7,297 nucleotides of DNA from Balneolia bacterium (GTDB taxonomy: Bacteria > Bacteroidota > Rhodothermia > Balneolales > Cyclonatronaceae): the NCBI GenBank assembly GCA_003567135.1, contig PXAI01000199.1, positions 1 through 7,297 on the forward strand. The letters are read 5' to 3'. The notes beneath the pieces are model-generated. The model was given only the letters and a program-made list of their open reading frames with translations. It searched no databases and was not told where the DNA came from. The position numbers and the translations under genes are program-made. The first letter of the stretch is position 1, and each line of letters begins with the position of its first letter. Below are positions 1-4,951 of the stretch, one piece after another.

Positions 1-49
1 CCATTTTATCCATAGGCCGGATTTCTCTTTTCTGATTAAAACAATCCAT
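1..49 (-). CDS. possible start of a divergent gene, cut by the window edge
   Basis: A minus-strand frame is open from position 211 to the left edge. It holds three in-frame ATG codons, at 49, 13 and 4, and would begin MDCFNQKREIRPMDKM. An in-frame TTG at 59-61 is another possible start. A GGAGGG on the minus strand (73-78) resembles a ribosome binding site and lies 11 nt before that TTG, but too far from the ATG at 49 to serve it well. Only about 16-20 codons are visible, so no family can be recognised. The placement would fit a gene transcribed divergently from ruvB. Chance openness of a short AT-rich stretch explains the data nearly as well. Confidence 0.22.
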   Translation of the reverse strand, partial: MDCFNQKREIRPMDKM

Positions 50-311
50 TTCAAAAATCAAAACTGTTTTATCCCTCCGAGGAATTGAAGCAGAATAGAC
101 AACAGAGATTGTATTGTTTAAAAGATTTATAGACCCACGCGCGCAAGCCAATTCTGAACTCTGATTCGAAACGAAGTGAAGAACCGTGTAGCGCTTTTTT
201 GAATTCTGAATTCAAAAATTCCCCACTGTGGATTCGCTCCGATTATCTGACTAAATTGGAAGTTCATAAAATCTGAACCTGAGTAACTGCAACGAGACCC
301 GCGAGCCACTT
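50..311. other. upstream intergenic region of ruvB
   Basis: No convincing gene is seen here. The minus-strand frame at 127-357 overlaps the ruvB start and has no family resemblance. The stretch contains the palindrome described separately and a second copy of its core, AATTCTGAA, at 151-159. It must contain the promoter of ruvB if ruvB is not part of a longer transcript. I could not identify a clear sigma-70 or Bacteroidota-type (TAnnTTTG) promoter with a matching upstream element. Confidence 0.5.
196..218. repeat. near-perfect 23-bp palindrome with two EcoRI-type cores
   Basis: The arms TTTTTGAATTC and GAATTCAAAAA are exact reverse complements of 11 bp, separated by a single T at 207. Each arm contains GAATTC. 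It lies about 95 bases upstream of the ruvB start codon. It could be an operator, a weak transcription stop (the minus strand reads into T-rich sequence), or a fragment of a dispersed low-complexity repeat. The sequence does not decide between these. Confidence 0.6.
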
Positions 312-1331
312 TTGACTTCGAACCCCAACTTAAAGCCTGATCTGGAAGAACCTGCATTTGAGCGTGCCCTTCGGCCGTCTAAAATTGGTGAATTCATCGG
401 GCAGCCCCGGATAATTGATAATCTTTCCGTATTTATTAAGGCTGCGCGTATGCGGTCTGAACCGCTGGATCACGTTTTGCTTTCGGGCCCTCCGGGACTC
501 GGAAAAACGACGCTGGCTTCAATTATTGCCAACGAAATGGGCGTTCAGATGCGCCCCACTACCGGGCCCGTGCTCGAAAAACCGGGCGATCTCGCAGGGC
601 TGCTTACCAATCTCGAGGAAGGAGACGTGCTTTTTATCGATGAGATCCACCGGCTGAATCCGGTTATCGAAGAGTACCTGTACTCGGCGATGGAGGATTT
701 TAAAATCGATATCGTTATCGACTCGGGTCCAAATGCGCGCAGTGTACAAATAGATCTGAAGAAATTTACCCTTGTTGGCGCCACAACCCGAAAAGGATTG
801 CTGACGGCGCCTCTTCGGGCACGGTTTGGAATTGATCTCCGGCTTGATTACTACGACGTGGAGCGGCTGCAGCATATTGCCAAGCGAACAGCCGGCATTT
901 TGAATATTGGCCTGAGTGAAAAAGGAGCCTACGAAATTGCGCGCCGAAGCCGTGGCACGCCCCGAATTGTAAACCGGTTGCTCCGCCGGACGCGCGACTT
1001 CGCCGAAGTTGATGGCGCCACCGAAATCACCGATTCCATCGCCGATAAAGCGCTAAACGCACTTGAGGTGGATCAGAACGGGCTGGATGAAATGGATATC
1101 CGGATACTGACCGCAATAGCAGACAGCTACAAAGGCGGCCCTGTCGGGCTCGGCACGCTCGCGGTAGCCGTCAACGAAGAAAAAGGAACTCTGGAAGAGG
1201 TCTACGAACCGTTTCTGATCCAGGAAGGATTTCTCCAGCGAACCCCAAAAGGCCGTACCGCCACACAAAAAGCCTTCGATTATCTCGGCATCAAACGTCA
1301 GGGCGGAAGCGCACCGTTGTTTGAAGAGTGA
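312..1331 (+). CDS. ruvB: Holliday junction branch migration ATPase RuvB
   Basis: RuvB is the AAA+ motor that, with the junction-binding protein RuvA, drives branch migration of Holliday junctions in recombinational repair; RuvC then cuts the junction. The 339-residue protein has the family's usual length. Visible motifs are LRP with IGQ (20-31), Walker A GPPGLGKT (59-66), Walker B LFIDEIH (107-113), sensor 1 GATTR (156-160), the arginine-finger segment PLRARFG (167-173), sensor 2 GTPRIVNRLLRR (215-226), and a C-terminal winged-helix domain with PVGLGTLA (277-284) and EPFLIQEGFLQRTPKGR (299-315). The start is TTG at 312: the frame is closed by TAA at 267-269, no ATG or GTG lies between, and the first internal Met (residue 47) would remove the conserved LRP...GQ segment. 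No Shine-Dalgarno sequence is visible. It appears monocistronic; no ruvA or ruvC is adjacent in view. Confidence 0.97.
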   Translation: MTSNPNLKPDLEEPAFERALRPSKIGEFIGQPRIIDNLSVFIKAARMRSEPLDHVLLSGPPGLGKTTLASIIANEMGVQMRPTTGPVLEKPGDLAGLLTNLEEGDVLFIDEIHRLNPVIEEYLYSAMEDFKIDIVIDSGPNARSVQIDLKKFTLVGATTRKGLLTAPLRARFGIDLRLDYYDVERLQHIAKRTAGILNIGLSEKGAYEIARRSRGTPRIVNRLLRRTRDFAEVDGATEITDSIADKALNALEVDQNGLDEMDIRILTAIADSYKGGPVGLGTLAVAVNEEKGTLEEVYEPFLIQEGFLQRTPKGRTATQKAFDYLGIKRQGGSAPLFEE

Positions 1332-1391
1332 GAAGAGTTGCGGGTTTTGGGATTGATTATTGATTACGCTCTATTGATTATCGGGGGATGG

Positions 1392-1452
1392 GATTAGCGA
1401 TCGGCGATGTGAGATTAGTGATTTGAGATTTTTTTGGATTCGAAAATAATCG
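1392..1452. repeat. interspersed repeat unit, copy 1
   Basis: This 61-base unit aligns without gaps to the one at 1578-1638, with about 48 of 61 bases identical by hand count. Internally it is built from short GATTAGCGA/GATTAGTGA-like words followed by TTTGAGATTTTTTTGGATT. It is probably a dispersed intergenic repeat of this genome. It has no recognisable coding content. Confidence 0.7.
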
Positions 1453-1465
1453 CCGGTCGCAGCCC

Positions 1466-1483
1466 TTGCTCCGGCTGGAGCAA
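1466..1483. repeat. perfect 7-bp hairpin (TTGCTCC/GGAGCAA)
   Basis: TTGCTCC (1466-1472) and GGAGCAA (1477-1483) are exact reverse complements around the loop GGCT. A second pairing, ACACG (1483-1487) with CGTGT (1508-1512), abuts it. A third small stem, CCCG-A-CGGG, lies near 1556-1564. The clustered GC-rich stems between two copies of the same repeat suggest a degenerate non-autonomous element. No T-run follows, so it is not a terminator. Confidence 0.5.
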
Positions 1484-1577
1484 CACGTCTGTAGCTCCCG
1501 CGAATGGCGTGTATCAAACGGCCCGGGCTCATGCGGCGCTATCATTTCCCAAGGCTCCCGACGGGCCGGAGGAAGAA

Positions 1578-1638
1578 GATTTGCGATTAGCGACGTGCGA
1601 TTAGCGATCTGAGATTTTCTCGGATTTGGAGATAACCG
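1578..1638. repeat. interspersed repeat unit, copy 2
   Basis: This is the second full copy of the 61-base unit, in the same orientation as copy 1. It starts with GATTTGCGATTAGCGA and contains GCGATTAGCGATCTGAGATTTT. The mismatches to copy 1 are scattered transitions and transversions without gaps, as expected of two old copies drifting apart. Confidence 0.7.
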
Positions 1639-1662
1639 CAGAGTTAGCGGAGTTTCGCAGAG
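1636..1662. repeat. short tandem-like CGCAGAG repeats
   Basis: CGCAGAG occurs twice, flanking CGGAG, in the pattern CGCAGAG-TTAG-CGGAG-TTT-CGCAGAG. This is a degenerate period of about 10-12 bases. It follows repeat copy 2 directly. Similar purine-rich 'cgcagag' strings occur in intergenic DNA of diverse bacteria (general recollection, not checked). No function can be assigned. Confidence 0.45.
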
Positions 1663-1710
1663 GTAGAAGGGGCGGGATTCGAAGAATTTGACGATTTCCA
1701 AACCCTTCAA

Positions 1711-1736
1711 TTGGGCCGTGGCTTTAGCCCGGCCAA
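1711..1736. repeat. REP-like imperfect palindrome
   Basis: The left arm TTGG-g-CCG-t-GGC pairs with the right arm GCC-CGG-CCAA around the tetraloop TTTA. This gives ten base pairs interrupted only by two single-base bulges (lower case) on the left side. Its size, GC-rich stem and intergenic position resemble REP elements mobilised by RAYT (TnpA-REP) transposases. No such transposase is in the window. No U-run follows, so it is not a rho-independent terminator. Confidence 0.5.
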
Positions 1737-1741
1737 ACGGA

Positions 1742-1802
1742 GGCTCTCTAGAAAAGTCCCGAGCCAGGGTAGTGCTAATGACTACATTAATAGCCGAGGG
1801 AC
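1742..1802. repeat. cluster of nested inverted repeats
   Basis: GTAGT (1769-1773) pairs with ACTAC (1781-1785) across a 7-base loop, and GTCCC (1756-1760) pairs with GGGAC (1798-1802) outside it. Competing with the outer stem, GGCTC (1742-1746) can pair with GAGCC (1761-1765). All three pairings are perfect but only 5 bp. It may be part of the same degenerate element as the hairpin at 1711-1736, or fortuitous. Confidence 0.35.
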
Positions 1803-1830
1803 CCGAATGGATCGGCGAATTTCGAAGTAC

Positions 1831-1860
1831 GAATAGCGATTTGAGATTTTTTGGGAATCC
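1831..1860. repeat. interspersed repeat unit, partial copy 3
   Basis: The segment starts GAATAGCGATTTGAGATTTT and matches the central and right part of copies 1 and 2. The left portion is missing or too diverged to align. It lies just before the bidirectional terminator and closes the repeat mosaic. Confidence 0.6.
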
Positions 1861-1901
1861 ATAAATGACATCCTGCTTTCTTTTTCTAACACTACAGCCA
1901 T

Positions 1902-1940
1902 AAAAAAAGCCGGCTTCGGATTTCCGAAGCCGGCTTTTTT
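1902..1940. terminator. bidirectional rho-independent terminator
   Basis: GCCGGCTTCGGA (1909-1920) and TCCGAAGCCGGC (1923-1934) form a perfect 12-bp stem with a very small loop. Seven A's precede it and six T's follow it, so it works on both strands. On the minus strand it lies 19 bases beyond the stop codon of the lipoprotein gene (1959-2978), which it almost certainly terminates. On the plus strand it would stop any transcript running past ruvB. Confidence 0.95.
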
Positions 1941-1958
1941 AGTTGCGCTCAATTATAA

Positions 1959-2978
1959 TCAATTGATATCCGTATCAGGGAAAAGCACGTAGTAAGAAAG
2001 TACCTGTCTCTGATCTTCAGATGCTGAGGCGGTGTTGTGGAATGTTGTGTAAACCACTCTTCCGTTTCCGAGCCTGAAGGTAAACGCCAGCGGCTCCATC
2101 TCATCATCTTCAATTTCCTGGACTGAACCTGTGAGAAGCTCGCGTGTGTTACTGGTAAGTTCGAGGTCTGAAACGCGTCTCCATCCACCCAGATTGTAGG
2201 TAATCTCAAGGCTGGTATCCTGTACGTACTGCTGAAGTAGCTCATCCTCGATCAGTGCCTGTACAGTTTGTGAGCCGCCGTTACCGAAGCTGATTTCGCC
2301 CGGGAAGATCTCTTCAACGAGTCTGTACTCGAGATCCGAAACATAAAGTGTTCCGCCGCTCATAACATAATCAGTAAGTGCTTCTGCTCTTGCAGAACTG
2401 TAAGCACTTGCGCCGCAGTTCACGAAGATCATATCGTACTCGGTTAAGAGAGCAATATCGTCGAGATCTGTGCGGTCGATACGCTCGATTTCAGCGCCCA
2501 GGTCTTCAACAATATCTTCCATACTGTCGAAGCTTCCGTTCACGTAGCCAAGCTTGCGGGTAGCCTGTACGGCACTTGTACCGCTGTCGGTGGTTTCCCC
2601 TTCAGAAACCTCTACTGAGAATGTGATCTCAAAAACACCCGCTTTTGCTGCAAGCATTTGCTCGCCAACCGGCACGCCTTCAAGCGTAAACTCACCATTG
2701 GCGTTGGTAACAGTAGTTGGCCCATCTGGATCAATTACGGCTGTGGCGTCAAGAATAGAGTCCAGTGGCCTGAACATCCGGGCTCCGTCTGAAGCCGGAG
2801 AGGCAAGTCCAACGGTGGCGCCGGGAACGGCTGTGGTTCCGTTTGGTGCAGTAATTACTCCGGTAACGTTTCCGGTTACTTCTGTATCATTATCGTCGTC
2901 GCTACATGCGCTCGTAAAAAGCAGAGCGAACGAAGCTATGAGTAACAATATCAAAATTTTATTTGTATAGTTTATCAT
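1959..2978 (-). CDS. lipoprotein with regulatory-like and GATase-like domains
   Basis: The 339-residue product has a hydrophobic signal segment (8-24) ending in FTSAC, with Cys25 as the probable lipidated residue. SDDDND follows, resembling the acidic signal that sends Bacteroidota lipoproteins to the cell surface. Residues 34-140 look like a carboxypeptidase-regulatory-like beta-sandwich (GVITAPNG, VPGATVGL, TNANGEFTLEGVPVGE). Residues 141-335 resemble a class-I glutamine-amidotransferase/ThuA-like alpha/beta fold: LGYVNG, YDMIFVNCGAS with Cys188, SGGTLYVSDLEYRLVEEIFPG and GRVVYTTFHN. The family's function is unknown to me. The start at 2978 is chosen because AAGGA (2985-2989) sits 6 bases upstream and the signal peptide then begins properly; the frame stays open to 3119. 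The gene is single and divergent from metK. It could equally be annotated as hypothetical. Confidence 0.88.
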   Translation of the reverse strand: MINYTNKILILLLIASFALLFTSACSDDDNDTEVTGNVTGVITAPNGTTAVPGATVGLASPASDGARMFRPLDSILDATAVIDPDGPTTVTNANGEFTLEGVPVGEQMLAAKAGVFEITFSVEVSEGETTDSGTSAVQATRKLGYVNGSFDSMEDIVEDLGAEIERIDRTDLDDIALLTEYDMIFVNCGASAYSSARAEALTDYVMSGGTLYVSDLEYRLVEEIFPGEISFGNGGSQTVQALIEDELLQQYVQDTSLEITYNLGGWRRVSDLELTSNTRELLTGSVQEIEDDEMEPLAFTFRLGNGRVVYTTFHNTASASEDQRQVLSYYVLFPDTDIN

Positions 2979-2984
2979 AATTAT

Positions 2985-2989
2985 TCCTT
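2985..2989 (-). promoter_or_regulatory. ribosome binding site that fixes the lipoprotein start
   Basis: On the minus strand AAGGA lies 6 bases before the ATG at 2978. It supports this start over the upstream in-frame ATG at 3119, which would put a non-signal-like 47-residue stretch before the hydrophobic segment. Confidence 0.7.
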
Positions 2990-3074
2990 GTTTAGTTATA
3001 GTTAGCAGCAGTTCATTTAAACCATTGTATGGTATATATTTCCAAATAGTAATAATCTTTTCATTATCCTGAGT

Positions 3075-3126
3075 AAAAAGCATGTTAATTCTGTGCTTTA
3101 TTAAGCACATTTCAAGCATGCTTTTT
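3075..3126. repeat. nested inverted repeat (large hairpin or cruciform)
   Basis: The outer arms AAAAAGCATG (3075-3084) and CATGCTTTTT (3117-3126) are perfect 10-bp complements. Inside them TGTGCTT (3092-3098) and AAGCACA (3103-3109) form a perfect 7-bp stem with loop TATT. The two stems are joined by a symmetric 7 by 7 internal loop. T-runs follow on both strands, so it could be a bidirectional terminator or attenuator. It lies 97 bases upstream of the lipoprotein start codon and so could be in that gene's leader. AAGCAYR words recur at 3079, 3103 and 3114. Confidence 0.65.
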
Positions 3127-3508
3127 TACAAAAGGCTGTTTACAGTCTTGTGGTATTCTTCTCCGCCAACAGATGTCTGTGATGTATTACTATCAGGTTT
3201 CTGCCAAAATAACCTGTTACAAATGCAAACACAATCTAAATAGCGTAAAAACCACGTATTTTATGCGATTTAAATCTTTTGAAATTAATGTCTTGAAAAA
3301 AAGTGCGCTACGCGTAACACCGTTACTCCCGGCAAATCTCCGTCGGATATATCAGCATTTTATTTAAAAAGTTATACCGTACTTAGAACATGATACGCTG
3401 TGCAGTTGGAAATTCTGAACATGGTTGATGTTCTTTTAAAAGAAACTATTGAAATTAAAAATCTCATTTTCCTCCTGTTTACCTGCTTCGCTCGGATGTC
3501 GTTTTTTT

Positions 3509-3563
3509 ACGTGTGTGTCCGCATAATTTTGGGTATATTTACCGGCTATTTTGCACACTACGT
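3509..3563. repeat. inverted repeat upstream of metK
   Basis: ACGTGTGTG (3509-3517) pairs with CACAC-T-ACGT (3554-3563): nine Watson-Crick pairs with one bulged T at 3559. The enclosed sequence contains a second hairpin, GGTA (3532-3535) with TACC (3540-3543) around TATT. It ends 71 bases before the metK start codon. It could be part of a structured leader RNA or a DNA operator. It matches no SAM riboswitch class that I could recognise. Confidence 0.45.
3524..3531 (+). promoter_or_regulatory. candidate Bacteroidota-type -7 promoter element for metK
   Basis: TAATTTTG matches the consensus TAnnTTTG recognised by the primary sigma factor of Bacteroidota. It would place the transcript start near 3537 and give a leader of about 98 bases. 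The expected upstream TTTG/TTG element near 3500-3505 is only a T-run, so the call is tentative. If it is right, the left arm of the stem at 3509-3563 would not be transcribed. Confidence 0.3.
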
Positions 3564-3581
3564 GCCGATGCAACGCAAAAA

Positions 3582-3602
3582 CAGGCCTCCAAGCTAAGCC
3601 TG
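3582..3602 (+). other. small hairpin in the putative metK leader
   Basis: CAGGC (3582-3586) and GCCTG (3598-3602) form a perfect 5-bp stem with an 11-base loop that contains AGCT. It is followed by TTGATTTCAA (3612-3621), which can form a very small stem, and then by the metK start codon 13 bases on. There is no Shine-Dalgarno sequence in this stretch. The stem is short and may be fortuitous. Confidence 0.3.
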
Positions 3603-3634
3603 ACGTTAATATTGATTTCAAACTAAGTCGCTTA

Positions 3635-4786
3635 ATGAAAAGATTATTTACTTCTGAGTCTGTTTCAGAAGGACATCCAGATAAAGTTGCAGATCAGATT
3701 TCTGATTCTATTCTTGATGCCATGCTCACTGAAGACCCCAATTCAAGAGTTGCGGTTGAAACGCTGGTAACGACCGGTCTTGCCGTAATTTCAGGGGAAG
3801 TTACCACCAAGGCCTACGTGGATGTTCAGGAAACGGTCCGGAACACAATTCGCGAAATCGGTTATACCAAAGATACGTACCGCTTCGATTCAGAATCCTG
3901 CGGTGTGATGGTGAGTATTCATCAGCAGAGCCCTGATATTGCGCAGGGTGTGGATGAATCTGACTCTAAAAGTATCGGTGCAGGTGATCAGGGGATGATG
4001 TTCGGCTATGCCTGCCGTGAAACGGATACCTACATGCCGCTGAGCATTCAGATGGCGCATGATCTGGTTCGCGAACTCGCCTTCATCCGCAAGGAAACAG
4101 ATCTGATGCCATATCTCGCGCCCGACAGCAAGAGCCAGGTTACTATTGAAAATGATGAAAACGGCAATCCGCTCCGCGTTGATACCATCGTGCTTTCAAC
4201 CCAGCATGATGAAGGCGTTGATCAGGATAAAATCAAAAGTGATGTACGCAAACATTTGCTTTCACGCGCGGTGCCTGAGAATCTTCTCGACAACGAAACG
4301 TTGCTGCACGTTAACCCGACCGGCAAGTTTGTGATTGGTGGTCCGCACGGCGATACCGGACTTACCGGACGTAAAATTATCGTGGATACTTACGGCGGAC
4401 ACGGTGCACACGGCGGCGGCGCGTTTTCCGGCAAGGATGCCACCAAAGTTGACCGCAGTGCTGCGTATGCCGCGCGCCACATCGCGAAAAATATTGTGGC
4501 CGCTGAGCTGGCGGATAACTGCCTGATTCAGCTTGCCTACGCGATTGGTATTCCAGAGCCGGTTTCTGTATTTGTGAACACGTACGGAACGGGGAAAGTC
4601 AGCGATATCCAGCTTTCTGAAGCGGTGAAAAAAGTGTTTGACTGCACGCCGGCGGGGATTATTTCCAGATACGATCTCAAAAAGCCGATCTTCCGCAAGA
4701 CGGCTGCGTACGGACATTTCGGCCGCGATGAGTTCACCTGGGAAAAACTCGACTACGTGGATCAAATCGCAAACGCGGTTAAGTAA
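3635..4786 (+). CDS. metK: S-adenosylmethionine synthase MetK
   Basis: MetK condenses ATP and L-methionine to S-adenosylmethionine, releasing phosphate and diphosphate, in the cytoplasm. It supplies the methyl donor of the cell. The 383-residue protein has the normal bacterial length and all landmarks: the N-terminal TSESVSEGHPDK (6-17), the QQSPDIAQGVD loop (98-107), signature GAGDQG (115-120), HPT-like NPTGKFVIGGPHGDTGLTGRK (227-247) and signature GGGAFSGKD (260-268). The start at 3635 is chosen because the protein then begins MKRLFTSESVSEGH as in the family. The frame is open up to an ATG at 3551, but those 28 extra residues do not belong to the family. No Shine-Dalgarno sequence precedes the start. 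It is probably transcribed alone and ends at the tandem hairpins after 4787. Upstream structure suggests possible leader control, but no known riboswitch is recognised. Confidence 0.98.
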   Translation: MKRLFTSESVSEGHPDKVADQISDSILDAMLTEDPNSRVAVETLVTTGLAVISGEVTTKAYVDVQETVRNTIREIGYTKDTYRFDSESCGVMVSIHQQSPDIAQGVDESDSKSIGAGDQGMMFGYACRETDTYMPLSIQMAHDLVRELAFIRKETDLMPYLAPDSKSQVTIENDENGNPLRVDTIVLSTQHDEGVDQDKIKSDVRKHLLSRAVPENLLDNETLLHVNPTGKFVIGGPHGDTGLTGRKIIVDTYGGHGAHGGGAFSGKDATKVDRSAAYAARHIAKNIVAAELADNCLIQLAYAIGIPEPVSVFVNTYGTGKVSDIQLSEAVKKVFDCTPAGIISRYDLKKPIFRKTAAYGHFGRDEFTWEKLDYVDQIANAVK

Positions 4787-4789
4787 AAT

Positions 4790-4804
4790 CCGGGAACAGC
4801 CCGG
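4790..4804 (+). other. hairpin directly after the metK stop codon
   Basis: CCGGG (4790-4794) and CCCGG (4800-4804) form a perfect 5-bp GC stem with loop AACAG, three bases after the metK stop codon. No T-run follows it, so it is not a terminator by itself. The preceding ATCCGG (4788-4793) could also pair with CCGGAT (4846-4851) of the next hairpin, making the two structures potentially alternative. It may stabilise the 3' end or be incidental. Confidence 0.4.
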
Positions 4805-4823
4805 CCATTCTGCTTGTTATACT

Positions 4824-4858
4824 ATCCGGTTGCCTGCTAAAGGCGCCGGATTTTTTTT
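4824..4858 (+). terminator. rho-independent terminator of metK
   Basis: ATCCGG (4824-4829) pairs with CCGGAT (4846-4851), and GCCT pairs with AGGC inside it, with a small internal asymmetry. Eight T's (4851-4858) follow. It lies 38 bases beyond the metK stop codon on the same strand, and separates metK from the phosphoesterase gene. Confidence 0.88.
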
Positions 4859-4951
4859 GTTAATCATTTGATCATTACTTCGGAGTACTATCCTCCGGTT
4901 TTCGGCGTTTAACCGCTGTTTAGCTCAATCAAATATATATTTATCACCTGA

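Larger units (their letters stand above)
1332..1901. other. 570-base intergenic region filled with degenerate repeats
   Basis: No credible gene lies here. A 110-codon minus-strand frame (1378-1710) is made of translated repeats such as KSQIANRTSLIAN and resembles no protein family. The region starts with three TTGATTA copies (1353-1359, 1360-1366, 1374-1380), then alternates repeat units (1392-1452, 1578-1638, 1831-1860) with two hairpin-bearing segments (1453-1577 and 1639-1830). No terminator follows ruvB directly, so its transcript may read through this region to the terminator at 1902-1940. Confidence 0.7.
2979..3634. other. long AT-rich divergent intergenic region
   Basis: These 656 bases separate the lipoprotein gene and metK, and should contain both promoters. 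No credible gene is present. Plus-strand frames at 3173-3367 and 3400-3597 lack ribosome binding sites and family resemblance. The region is rich in inverted repeats: the nested structure at 3075-3126, ACAGA/TCTGT at 3169-3180, CAGGTT/AACCTG at 3194-3216, GTAAC/GTTAC at 3314-3326, the 14-bp palindrome TTCTTTTAAAAGAA at 3431-3444, and the metK-proximal stem at 3509-3563. Several of these are short enough to be chance. Confidence 0.6.

Noticed and set aside
1378..1710. 110-codon minus-strand frame after ruvB
   Set aside because: Its translation consists of repeated words (KSQIANRTSLIAN, KSQITNLTSPIAN) derived from the intergenic repeats, with no ribosome binding site and no family resemblance.
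2554..2970. 138-codon plus-strand frame opposite the lipoprotein gene
   Set aside because: It is an antisense shadow. The minus-strand frame has a signal peptide, a ribosome binding site, recognisable domains and a terminator.
2979..3119. 47-residue N-terminal extension of the lipoprotein from the ATG at 3119
   Set aside because: It would place a polar stretch before the signal peptide. The internal ATG at 2978 has a good ribosome binding site, and the nested inverted repeat overlaps the extension.
3173..3367. 64-codon plus-strand frame upstream of metK
   Set aside because: There is no ribosome binding site, it lies in AT-rich DNA, and the composition resembles no protein family.
3400..3597. 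65-codon plus-strand frame starting at GTG upstream of metK
   Set aside because: There is no ribosome binding site. It has a hydrophobic stretch, but it overlaps the inverted repeat and promoter candidate. A leader peptide cannot be excluded but is not supported.
3551..3634. 28-residue N-terminal extension of MetK from the ATG at 3551
   Set aside because: The family begins at MKRLFTSESVSEGH. The extension has no similarity to MetK and covers the putative leader hairpin.
3120..3634. Known SAM riboswitch upstream of metK
   Set aside because: I looked for the conserved SAM-I and SAM-II sequence blocks and found none. Only unclassified hairpins are present.
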